This document shows positions 1 to 6,636 of a DNA stretch of 13,010 bases, in pieces; position 1 is the first letter of the stretch, and every line of letters begins with the position of its first letter. This stretch comes from Deltaproteobacteria bacterium. Lineage in GTDB: Bacteria > Desulfobacterota > GWC2-55-46 > DRQE01. Below the pieces are notes generated by a model. The model was not told the origin of the DNA. It ran no database searches and saw only the letters and a list, made by a program, of their open reading frames with translations. The translations under genes were made by a program, and so were the position numbers. The stretch spans positions 1 to 13,010 of the forward strand of contig DAOVKH010000024.1 of the NCBI GenBank assembly GCA_030631875.1, written 5' to 3'.

Positions 1-2
1 CG

Positions 3-1079
3 GCTTCTCTCTCAGATGGAACCCCTTATTCCACGAGCTACGATGGGCCTACCGATGAACCCACCTATGTATACGAACTTTGCCTCAAATGTCATTCCGT
101 ATGGGGTGGAGCTTTAGATAATACTTCTCCTTCGACTACACGTAGCGTTGCCAACACACCGGTAACGACGCCATTTACGGATGTGGGTGCGGAGTTTGAC
201 CCTGACAATTGCGATAGCGGTAATGGTGCAATACATCCGCTCTTTGCCAAGGGCTGTAATCAGCCGCCTACGGGTGCTAACACGGCATGGACAGGAGCCG
301 GTAGAAGAGCAGATATACCTACTGTCGATGAACTCTCTCAGAATTTTGTGCCGCCATGGACAAAGGATTCCTTTGTTACCTGTGTAGACTGTCATAGGGG
401 GAATGCCGCCGGCCCGTACGGTCCGCACGGTTCGACCCGCCCATTTATCTTGGCTACGCTTGATACGGGTATAACCTATGATGTATGTACCGATGCAGGG
501 CCGGGCGCATGCACTGCTACGGCAACCGTTAATTACCTTACGTATTATCCGGCAGGGGGAAAGGCGGGAGAGGAGATGTCTGGAAAAGATCCGAATAACC
601 TCTGTCTCAACTGCCATAGGGCCGATATTTACGGTTTCTTTGAACAGGCGGATGCACCGGAGTTTCATAAATTTGCGCGTCACAGCCATCCTGCCGACGA
701 TAGTTCGGTAACCGATGGTGGCGGTGGCGGTGGTGGTCAGGCCTTTGCTACAACTCAGCCGAGAGGTATAGTGTGTCTTATTTGTCATGGTGGTAGGATT
801 CTTGGCGGGATACACGGCTTGGATACGAGTGTTGCCAGAGGCCAGAATTCAGAGGGTGCGCCGACGGGAGCTAACTCAGGGTTAAGGTTTATCTACGGTA
901 CTAAGTGGCGTGGTTATGATAAGGCAACCACCACGACCGATGGAACGTGCTACAGAGGCGACGATGCAGTACCGAGTAGTCCTAATGGTACCGGTGGTAC
1001 TTTTGCAGTATGCACTCAGCACGGAAATGCTGCCGGAGATGATGCCGGTAATTCAGGGTTTGCCAACTATGACTATTAA
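3..1079 (+). CDS. Multiheme c-type cytochrome, C-terminal part (5' end outside window)
   Basis: The frame is open from the left edge of the window, so this is a 3' fragment of 358 codons plus a TAA stop. Four CXXCH heme-attachment motifs are visible: CLKCH at 81-95, CVDCH at 381-395, CLNCH at 603-617 and CLICH at 774-788. Other histidines, such as those in the 'HKFARHSH' stretch between the third and fourth motifs, could be distal heme ligands. The wide, irregular spacing and the Gly/Thr/Asp-rich linkers resemble large secreted multiheme cytochromes used in periplasmic or extracellular electron transfer. No transmembrane segment appears near the C-terminus, so a soluble exported protein is likely; the signal peptide would be upstream. 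A run of seven glycines (717-737) precedes the last motif. Maturation could rely on the ResB/CcsA genes about 2.4 kb downstream. The class is well supported by motifs; the electron donor or acceptor cannot be inferred. Confidence 0.88.
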   Translation, partial: ASLSDGTPYSTSYDGPTDEPTYVYELCLKCHSVWGGALDNTSPSTTRSVANTPVTTPFTDVGAEFDPDNCDSGNGAIHPLFAKGCNQPPTGANTAWTGAGRRADIPTVDELSQNFVPPWTKDSFVTCVDCHRGNAAGPYGPHGSTRPFILATLDTGITYDVCTDAGPGACTATATVNYLTYYPAGGKAGEEMSGKDPNNLCLNCHRADIYGFFEQADAPEFHKFARHSHPADDSSVTDGGGGGGGQAFATTQPRGIVCLICHGGRILGGIHGLDTSVARGQNSEGAPTGANSGLRFIYGTKWRGYDKATTTTDGTCYRGDDAVPSSPNGTGGTFAVCTQHGNAAGDDAGNSGFANYDY

Positions 1080-1162
1080 GGATAGGGAGCTATATCTCAC
1101 CGATGGAGTAGCCCTGCCAAACTTCGTCGATAATATCTGCACTAAGTAATACTCTGATTATC

Positions 1163-2821
1163 GTGAAAGAGAAAAACATACTAAACCACAATCTATTAGA
1201 GAAGTTAATCCTCGTAGGGCTTTGCCTTTCAGGGACGGCGGCGCTCATATATGAGGTTGCTTGGACGAGGGCTCTATCGCTCGTCATGGGTTCTACGACC
1301 TATGCCCTCTCGACTATGCTTGCGGCGTTCATGGCAGGGCTAACACTTGGCGGATACTTGGGCGGCAGATGGGCCGATAGGACTAAGAACCCGGCACTCT
1401 CCTTTGCTATAGTAGAAGGCTCTATAGCCGTCTTTGGGCTAATTACTTTTATAATAATAAAGAACCTCTCGCCAATATACGCGTGGGTCTTTAATACATT
1501 TCATCTGTCGTTCTCTTCGTTCTCCATTGCACAATTTATAATGGCATTCCTTATAATGATAATCCCTACGACACTCATGGGGGCGACCTTCCCGTTGGTC
1601 TTAAAGGCTCGAGCCCATCGCCTTGATACCATCGGTAAAGAAGCCGGTAATGTATACTCCATAAATAACCTCGGTGCCATAGCAGGATCTCTCATGGCAG
1701 GTTTCGTGTTGATTCCGCTCGTTGGGGTTAAGCTGACCAATCTCTTTGCGGCCGGGGTGAACCTTATAACAGCGGTGACCATTATTTACTTTGTATCGAG
1801 GCTCAATTATAGGAAGACTATTGGTGTGCTCCTCATATTCCTTATCCCTGCGACCTTATTTTCCGTCTATATAGTTCGTTCAGGGGACTTCGGGCTCTTT
1901 TATTCCTTCTATAAGGCTAAGAATAATCCTCTCTACGAGTCATTTAGTAAAAGTGTATTTAAACATGCATTGCTCTTTGAGGAAGAGGGGCTTAATGGGT
2001 TGGTGCAGGTCTTCAAAGATCCATATATGAAAAGGGTCTATCTTGTGACTAATGGCAAGGTCGAAGGAAGTGCCATTAGAGATAGTGGAGAGATAGTTGA
2101 TTCTTCGGTGGGTACTATAGACTGGGCCAATCAGCTGCTCCTGGCATACCTTCCATTAGAGGCTAACCGCGGGGCAAAGAGTTTTCTCTCGATAGGGCTC
2201 GGTACAGGCACGACGACGAGGGCGATTATGAGTGATAGAGGGCTTAAAGAAATAGATGTCGTTGAGATAAATCCGCTCGTCGTTAAGGCCGTTAATGAGC
2301 ACTTTTACCCCGAACTCTTTATCGATGAGAGGATTAACTTCATAGAGGGTGATGCCAGAAACTACCTCTCTCTGTCGAGCAAGCACTACGATGCCATTGC
2401 CTCGGAGCCGTCCTACCCCGTAGACCAAGGCATATCGGCACTATTTAGCCTTGAGTTCTTTAGGCTCGTAAGGGCGCGCCTGACCGACGAGGGGGTATTT
2501 GCGCAGTGGATACCATCATACCTTCTGAATAAGGATGAATTTAAGATGATGCTAAGGACATTTAATAGAGTATTCCCTGAGACTTATGTCTGGTATATGT
2601 CGGCCTCAAAGGATATTATATTATTGGGGAGTAAGGGGCCGATAGACCTCGATGGAATAGAAGGTAGGATAGCTATGCGGGAAAAGGCCGCCGGTATGGC
2701 GGGAAAGTATGAGCTTTACTTAGACCCTGAGAAGGTCAGAGAGATAACGGCCAAACCGGGTCCGCTCAATACCGACGACAGGCCTGTCCTTGAATTCATT
2801 GCCGCGAGGAATATGTTATGA
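1163..2821 (+). CDS. Membrane-anchored spermidine-synthase-like methyltransferase-fold protein
   Basis: The protein has 552 residues. The N-terminal half (about 13-240) carries roughly seven hydrophobic helices and opens with the family hallmark 'GTAALIYEVAWTRAL' at 24-38. The C-terminal half (about 290-550) is a spermidine-synthase-type Rossmann domain, with the glycine loop GLGTGT at 345-350, the acidic loop 'VVEIN' with E368, 'GDARNY' at 396-401 and the C-terminal 'LNTDDRPVLEF'. This matches proteins annotated as fused MFS/spermidine synthase. The acidic pair of true aminopropyltransferases (D-S-S-D-P) is replaced by E-P-S-Y-P (415-419), so polyamine synthesis is doubtful and the substrate is unknown. 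The GTG start is chosen because the conserved first helix begins just after it. No convincing Shine-Dalgarno sequence precedes it. It ends in an ATGA overlap with the downstream lipoprotein gene, which suggests translational coupling. Confidence 0.85.
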   Translation: MKEKNILNHNLLEKLILVGLCLSGTAALIYEVAWTRALSLVMGSTTYALSTMLAAFMAGLTLGGYLGGRWADRTKNPALSFAIVEGSIAVFGLITFIIIKNLSPIYAWVFNTFHLSFSSFSIAQFIMAFLIMIIPTTLMGATFPLVLKARAHRLDTIGKEAGNVYSINNLGAIAGSLMAGFVLIPLVGVKLTNLFAAGVNLITAVTIIYFVSRLNYRKTIGVLLIFLIPATLFSVYIVRSGDFGLFYSFYKAKNNPLYESFSKSVFKHALLFEEEGLNGLVQVFKDPYMKRVYLVTNGKVEGSAIRDSGEIVDSSVGTIDWANQLLLAYLPLEANRGAKSFLSIGLGTGTTTRAIMSDRGLKEIDVVEINPLVVKAVNEHFYPELFIDERINFIEGDARNYLSLSSKHYDAIASEPSYPVDQGISALFSLEFFRLVRARLTDEGVFAQWIPSYLLNKDEFKMMLRTFNRVFPETYVWYMSASKDIILLGSKGPIDLDGIEGRIAMREKAAGMAGKYELYLDPEKVREITAKPGPLNTDDRPVLEFIAARNML

Positions 2822-3363
2822 GAAAGAATATAAGCGTATTAGCCGTAACGGTTCTTATAGCACTTTTTTTCTTAGGGTGCGCTAAAGAGCAGTCTCCCGA
2901 AGAGTATGCCGTTAAGCTTGCCGTCACCAAATATAATAACGCCATAATAGATTTATATAGAACGGTATCGCCGGAGAAGTTAAATGAGATTGCCTTGGCA
3001 GAAGAATCAAGGAAGGTGCAGTCCTACATGTCAATCTTCCTTCCGGGCAAGAGGCTCATGGATGCCGAGTATAATAAGATAGACTTTGACGAGGTTACCA
3101 TAGATGGCGAGAGTGCGTTTGCCTTGACCTCGGAGGATTGGAGATTCAGGTGGGTACACTTTAAGACCGGCAAAGAGATAGAGCCGTGGAAGGATATTCA
3201 CTATAATATGCGATATGATCTTACCCTTGTCGAAGGTAAGTGGATGATAGAAAAGGCTACCGACATGGATAAGGAGGAGGCTGATCTAAAGAAAGAGAGC
3301 TCTGGTGAAGAAGCCGCCGAAGATGTCGCGATGCCTGAAAAGACTGAAGAAGCGAGCACTTAG
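2818..3363 (+). CDS. Small lipoprotein of unknown function
   Basis: The protein has 181 residues. It starts with a lipoprotein signal peptide: basic MRKN, a hydrophobic stretch, then 'FLGC' with the putative lipidated Cys21. The remaining ~160 residues are soluble and mixed alpha/beta-looking. Two Trp-containing segments ('EDWRFRWVHF' and 'EPWKDIHYNMRYDL') fall in the middle, and the last 30 residues are very rich in Glu and Lys. I do not recognise a named family. The ATG overlaps the stop of the membrane spermidine-synthase-like gene by four bases, so the two are probably made together and may act together at the membrane. The cell location is inferred from the lipobox only. Confidence 0.75.
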   Translation: MRKNISVLAVTVLIALFFLGCAKEQSPEEYAVKLAVTKYNNAIIDLYRTVSPEKLNEIALAEESRKVQSYMSIFLPGKRLMDAEYNKIDFDEVTIDGESAFALTSEDWRFRWVHFKTGKEIEPWKDIHYNMRYDLTLVEGKWMIEKATDMDKEEADLKKESSGEEAAEDVAMPEKTEEAST

Positions 3364-3407
3364 CCTTGCAGGCTGCAGTGTTCTTTATAGTTGCGGTTAG
3401 TTTTTTA

Positions 3408-3436
3408 TTGTCTTTTATTCCTTTCACCTATAGAAT
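3408..3436 (+). promoter_or_regulatory. Candidate sigma70-type promoter upstream of resB
   Basis: A -35-like TTGTCT (3408-3413) and a -10-like TAGAAT (3431-3436) are separated by 17 bases. The predicted start of transcription, near 3443, is only about six bases before the resB ATG at 3449. No Shine-Dalgarno sequence is visible there, so the transcript could be nearly leaderless. The hexamers match consensus at 4/6 and 5/6 positions, but the region is T-rich, which raises the chance of a random match. Confidence 0.4.
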
Positions 3437-3448
3437 ATATACCTTCCT

Positions 3449-4462
3449 ATGAGACTCTTTATATTCTTAACTTCCAGATTATTCGCGATAATTTTGCTCG
3501 GCGTGAGCATCGTAGCCTTAGTTGTTGTAAACAAGTACGCCTCTCTCTACCACCCCGTAATCTTAGTGCTTCCAGCCGCACTCTTCCTTAGTGTTCTCTT
3601 GTGTTCGATAAGGCGTCTATACTCTGACGCAGGGCGTACGCATATTACATGGGGTTCTTTTATCTTTCATATCGGCATGCTCATTATAATAGTGGCTACG
3701 CCTTACGGAGCGATGACAAGGTTTATAGCCGACGTGACATTACCTGAGGGGTTGTCTGTAGAGCTCAATGATGAACAGTTCGTAAGCATAGTAGCCCTGC
3801 CTCCTTCGGGTGAGGTGCCTGATATTCATATGAGGCTTAACTCACAGCAGACCATATATGAAGATAAGATATATCCTGTGGATTACAGGGCAGAGTTAAC
3901 GATAGGCCTATTTGAAGATGGAGCGGTCAGGAGGGCGGAAGAGCTCCTGAGAACCAACGCTCCCGTCGAGAGGGAAGGCTATCAATTCACATTGATAGGC
4001 GGCGAGCTATCGGCAAGGTTTTCGGTAAAGGATACCTCCGGCAAGATAGTATTCAGCGAGTTTGTGAACCTCTCCTATAGCTCAGACTTTGAGGATACTG
4101 TTGAGATACCTGAAGCCGGTTTGACGCTATATACGCGCTTCTTTCCGGATCTCTACATGGAGGGCGGCAAGTACGGTACACGCTCGCCGGAGCTACGCCG
4201 TCCGGCATACGGCATCAGAGCCGCCTTAAAGTCAGATCCTTTCAAGGACCTTTGGCAGGGGGTATTAAAAGAAGGCGAGCGCGCTGAATTCGCCGGCATG
4301 GCTCTGGAGTTTACCGAGCTTCGTTCGGTCGTTAATATCAAGATAGTTAAGGATAATTCATATTGGGGAATACTTATAGGATGGCTTGTAATATTGGTAG
4401 GGCTTCTGGTAAGATACTTCTCTCTTCTAACGCCGTGGGCTAAAGAAGACTTTGAGGATTGA
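3449..4462 (+). CDS. resB: ResB-like cytochrome c biogenesis protein (System II)
   Basis: The protein has 337 residues and the ResB/Ccs1 layout. Three hydrophobic helices lie near the N-terminus (about 5-28, 35-55 and 67-86). A large polar domain expected on the periplasmic side follows (about 90-300), and a last helix lies at 305-325. His74 ('FIFHIGML') in the third helix sits where ResB proteins carry a conserved membrane histidine. In System II, ResB and CcsA form the complex that carries heme across the membrane and attaches it to apocytochrome CXXCH motifs. Two genes downstream is a ccsA homologue with the heme-handling WWD motif, which strongly supports the assignment. The protein is at the short end for ResB, as in many delta-type proteobacteria. 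The ATG start is used because the first helix begins at once; no ribosome binding site is evident. Confidence 0.82.
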   Translation: MRLFIFLTSRLFAIILLGVSIVALVVVNKYASLYHPVILVLPAALFLSVLLCSIRRLYSDAGRTHITWGSFIFHIGMLIIIVATPYGAMTRFIADVTLPEGLSVELNDEQFVSIVALPPSGEVPDIHMRLNSQQTIYEDKIYPVDYRAELTIGLFEDGAVRRAEELLRTNAPVEREGYQFTLIGGELSARFSVKDTSGKIVFSEFVNLSYSSDFEDTVEIPEAGLTLYTRFFPDLYMEGGKYGTRSPELRRPAYGIRAALKSDPFKDLWQGVLKEGERAEFAGMALEFTELRSVVNIKIVKDNSYWGILIGWLVILVGLLVRYFSLLTPWAKEDFED

Positions 4463-4480
4463 GGAGGTTTCGAGGGTAAT

Positions 4481-4870
4481 TTGGAGATAGTCGGAATATT
4501 CGTAATGCTGAATAATTACTACCACGACTTTGCTACGGCCGTAATAATAGTCTGTACTTACGCGACGGTCTTGATGGTGAGGTTTGCCGAACGCGAGGCA
4601 TCAGGGTTATTCAGGAAGAATCTCATTAAGATATATCCGCGCATGTTGCACGTAACGGGCGGCTCATTAGTGTTATTATTTATGGCAGGAATAGTGCGCA
4701 GTTTTACATATAAGTGGTTTGAGTGGGTAGAGGTCATGGGGATGAGCCAGATCGTTGTCGTCATATTCAAGCACGTCCTTATCTTTGCTGTATTCGGTTA
4801 CGGCATATATCTGTGGGTTGGGCTACATAAGCGCATGAAGGCCATAAGAGCCGAAGGAAAGGAATCTTAA
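4481..4870 (+). CDS. Small four-helix membrane protein, histidine-rich member of a flanking pair
   Basis: The protein has 129 residues and about four hydrophobic segments (roughly 5-32, 56-76, 86-112 and a short end helix). It is homologous to the gene at 5737-6096 on the other side of ccsA. Both have 'LNNY-[YF]-x-DF' near the N-terminus, a Pro-[RK] before helix 2, an Arg after it (R73) and an '[FV]-K-x-V' helix near the C-terminus. This copy carries H15, H57 and H98 in or next to the helices, which could bind heme or metal, plus H116. I do not recognise a named family; there is a loose resemblance to small HemJ/CopD-like membrane proteins. The TTG start gives an N-terminus matching the paralogue's. 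An ATG at 4505 is possible, but lies far from the 'GAGGAGG' around 4460. It sits between resB and ccsA, one base before ccsA. Confidence 0.72.
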   Translation: MEIVGIFVMLNNYYHDFATAVIIVCTYATVLMVRFAEREASGLFRKNLIKIYPRMLHVTGGSLVLLFMAGIVRSFTYKWFEWVEVMGMSQIVVVIFKHVLIFAVFGYGIYLWVGLHKRMKAIRAEGKES

Positions 4871-4871
4871 T

Positions 4872-5708
4872 ATGCAGGCTCTTGAAGGTATAGCCCTTTG
4901 GGTGGCGATAACCGCCTATCTGTTTGTCTTCTTGTTTTATCTCTCGGCGATAATATTTAAGAAAGAACGTTACGCCAAGACGGCTTGGAGGTTGAGCCTG
5001 TGGGCGTTATTCTCTCATACGTTTAGCATAGCCGTAAGGTGGATAGAGTCAGGCCATCCGCCCGTCTTATGGGCATTTGAGCACTCACTTGCGGGTTCTT
5101 GGTTTGTGATGGCGGCCTTTACCTTGGCGGCGTGGCGTGTTAAGAAGTTCAGAGCGGCCGTAATAATAGTTGCCCCTGTAGTGATGATGATACTCGGTAA
5201 CGGCATAATGGCTCATAACCCTACACTCGAGCCTTTGCCCCCGCCGTATCAGAGCAATTGGTTGTGGGTGCACGTTGGCTTTGGATGGGTCTCTTACGGC
5301 GCATACCATGTGGCCGCGGGCCTTGGCGTATTATACCTCTTAAAGGCCAAAGCAATGCGGCTGGGCAGGGCTGGTTCGTCGAGGCTATATAGCGCGTTGC
5401 CGGACCTTGACGCAATGGACGAGCTTATATTTAAGTTTATAGTCTACGGATTCATCTCTCACATAGTCATGCTCGGCTCAGGGGCTATATGGGCATACGG
5501 CCTCTGGGGCAGATACTGGGCATGGGATCCAATAGAGATATGGACGCTCGTGGCATGGCTCGTATATGGGTTGAATATTCACCTGCGAGCCACCTATGGG
5601 TGGAAGGGCAGGCGTGGTGCCTGGCTCGCCGTAGCCTCTATCACAGGGATTATGATACTCTTCGGCGGCATAGGCTTTACCAAGGGCGTGCATACCCCGC
5701 TTCTTTAG
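4872..5708 (+). CDS. ccsA: CcsA/ResC-like heme transport protein of cytochrome c maturation
   Basis: The protein has 278 residues and about eight hydrophobic helices. The tryptophan-rich WWD heme-handling motif is clear at 212-224 (W-G-R-Y-W-A-W-D-P-I-E-I-W). This domain defines the CcsA/CcmC/CcmF superfamily. Histidines H134, H197 and H274 sit near helix ends and are candidates for the external heme ligands known in CcsA. Together with ResB it would export heme and ligate it to apocytochromes, such as the multiheme cytochrome at the left edge. The motif usually reads DPKE; here the lysine is isoleucine (I221). A Shine-Dalgarno-like AAAGGA lies about eight bases before the ATG. The gene is packed one base after the preceding membrane gene and 28 bases before its paralogue, which suggests one operon. 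Confidence 0.9.
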   Translation: MQALEGIALWVAITAYLFVFLFYLSAIIFKKERYAKTAWRLSLWALFSHTFSIAVRWIESGHPPVLWAFEHSLAGSWFVMAAFTLAAWRVKKFRAAVIIVAPVVMMILGNGIMAHNPTLEPLPPPYQSNWLWVHVGFGWVSYGAYHVAAGLGVLYLLKAKAMRLGRAGSSRLYSALPDLDAMDELIFKFIVYGFISHIVMLGSGAIWAYGLWGRYWAWDPIEIWTLVAWLVYGLNIHLRATYGWKGRRGAWLAVASITGIMILFGGIGFTKGVHTPLL

Positions 5709-5736
5709 AATTCATCCAGAGTAGAGGAACTTATAG

Positions 5737-6096
5737 ATGGTAGAAACACTGGTAGTACTCAACAATTACTTCAATGACTTCTTCGTATCGATGGTATTCG
5801 TTACGGCCATAGTCTGTAGCCGTTTTGTGCGTTACGGTCTAAGAGCTACTGATGATGAATCATCGGCGCTGGTTCGTTACGCGCTTCCTAAACTCGATAA
5901 GATATTTATCGTATCTGTTATATGCGCAATCTTAGGCGGAGCTTTGAGGTACACGGTCATGTCGGACTTTGAGCTGGCCGATGCCGTAAGGAACGGACAA
6001 GTCTTGGCAATAAGGGTTAAGTACGTGATGTTAATACTCTTATTTACGGCAGGAGTTATCATTCGAAGCCTATCTTCAGAAAGAAGTGCGAGATAA
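5737..6096 (+). CDS. Small membrane protein, histidine-free paralogue of the 4481-4870 product
   Basis: The protein has 119 residues and about three to four hydrophobic segments (6-30, 56-72, 88-110). It aligns along its length with the protein upstream of ccsA: 'LNNYFNDF' against 'LNNYYHDF', 'LPKLDK' against 'YPRMLH', R71 against R73, and 'VKYVML' against 'FKHVLI'. The three membrane histidines of that copy are here N13, K55 and Y96, and the whole protein contains no histidine. That suggests a structural partner rather than a second heme- or metal-binding subunit. The ATG follows AGAGGA by about eight bases. It is the last gene of the cluster, and an AT-rich region follows. The family is not recognised. 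Confidence 0.72.
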   Translation: MVETLVVLNNYFNDFFVSMVFVTAIVCSRFVRYGLRATDDESSALVRYALPKLDKIFIVSVICAILGGALRYTVMSDFELADAVRNGQVLAIRVKYVMLILLFTAGVIIRSLSSERSAR

Positions 6097-6141
6097 TTAC
6101 TTTATGTGAGTTTAGTAGAGGTTCTGAGAGAGTATCTTTAA

Positions 6142-6170
6142 AATTTATTCTTAAAATAAATTAATTTTTA
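6142..6170 (+). terminator. Possible weak AT-only hairpin after the cytochrome maturation cluster
   Basis: An eight-base perfect inverted repeat, AATTTATT (6142-6149) and AATAAATT (6155-6162) with a five-base loop, is followed by a T-rich stretch. It contains no G-C pairs, so as an intrinsic terminator it would be weak. It may instead be part of an AT-rich promoter region for the HU gene. Apart from this repeat and the promoter-like hexamers listed separately, I see nothing else in 6097-6232. Confidence 0.25.
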
Positions 6171-6179
6171 GCTTGCATC

Positions 6180-6207
6180 TTCTAATAGAATGTTGTAATT
6201 GTATTAT
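6180..6207 (+). promoter_or_regulatory. Candidate promoter of the HU gene
   Basis: TATTAT (6202-6207) matches the -10 consensus at five of six positions. A poor -35-like TTCTAA (6180-6185) lies 16 bases upstream. Very AT-rich DNA at 6135-6170 could serve as an UP-type element for an abundantly made nucleoid protein. The predicted leader is short (about 19 bases) and contains the strong ribosome binding site AAGGGGGA. The -35 match is weak. Confidence 0.3.
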
Positions 6208-6232
6208 ACAAAATTTATTAAGGGGGATTCAG

Positions 6233-6514
6233 ATGGCAAAAGCTATGACCAAGTCAAAGATAATCGAACATCTCGCTAAGAAGTCAGGTCTTACCAAGAA
6301 AGCCGTGAACGAACTGCTCGAAGAGTTTACACAGCTTGCTTACAAGCAGACAAAGAATACCTTTACTCTTCCGGGCCTCGGTAAGCTCGTAGTCGTTAAG
6401 AGGAAGGCCAGAATGGGCAGAAACCCTCAGACCGGCGAATCTATAAAGATAGCCGCAAAGAAGGTCGTTAAGTTTAGAGTTGCTAAGGCGTGTAAGGATG
6501 CCGTAGCCGGTTAG
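6233..6514 (+). CDS. HU-family histone-like DNA-binding protein
   Basis: The protein has 93 residues. The family signature GRNPQTGE lies at 62-69 in the DNA-binding arm, and the typical end 'VVKFRVAKACKDAV' follows. The N-terminus 'MAKAMTKSKII' with 'FTLPGLGKL' (44-52) marks the class common in delta-type proteobacteria and related phyla. It would act as a dimer that bends and compacts DNA. The start at 6233 is chosen over an upstream in-frame ATG at 6173 because it has a strong Shine-Dalgarno sequence (AAGGGGGA, about six bases away) and matches the family N-terminus. The longer reading adds a Cys-rich extension foreign to the family. A strong terminator follows, so it is probably a single-gene transcript. 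HU and IHF subtypes cannot be told apart with certainty here. Confidence 0.92.
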   Translation: MAKAMTKSKIIEHLAKKSGLTKKAVNELLEEFTQLAYKQTKNTFTLPGLGKLVVVKRKARMGRNPQTGESIKIAAKKVVKFRVAKACKDAVAG

Positions 6515-6545
6515 TTTGTTCTTTAGAGTATTTATATAAGTAAGG

Positions 6546-6581
6546 CGGGATATTTCTTCTAAGAGATGTCCCGTTTTTTTT
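6546..6581 (+). terminator. Intrinsic terminator after the HU gene
   Basis: A hairpin spans 6546-6573: CGGGATATTTCTT pairs with AAGAGATGTCCCG, including two G-U pairs, around a very short loop. It is followed at once by eight T residues (6574-6581). This is a textbook rho-independent terminator for the HU transcript. It lies about 55 bases ahead of the chosen start of the next gene. Confidence 0.88.
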
Positions 6582-6636
6582 GTTAGACTTTGAAGAGCTT
6601 CTGAATATACTTTTATTAACTGTAAGGGGACTTAAT

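Noticed and set aside
114..815. A 233-codon open frame on the minus strand
   Set aside because: It is antisense to the cytochrome frame that carries three of the CXXCH motifs there. Its translation has no recognisable domain and is rich in Arg, Thr and Cys, as expected from a complement.
1078..1149. An open stretch in another frame after the cytochrome stop, as if a frameshift had cut off the protein's end
   Set aside because: No heme motif or family end is visible in the tail, and the stop after 'GFANYDY' is a plausible natural end. No homopolymer suggests an indel.
6173..6232. An upstream ATG extending the HU protein by 20 residues
   Set aside because: The extension is foreign to the family, overlaps the likely promoter, and the ATG at 6233 has the strong ribosome binding site.
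6580..6636. An upstream TTG start for the YhaM-like gene
   Set aside because: The codon lies in the T-tract of the HU terminator and has no ribosome binding site, whereas TTG 6637 has AAGGGGA six bases ahead.
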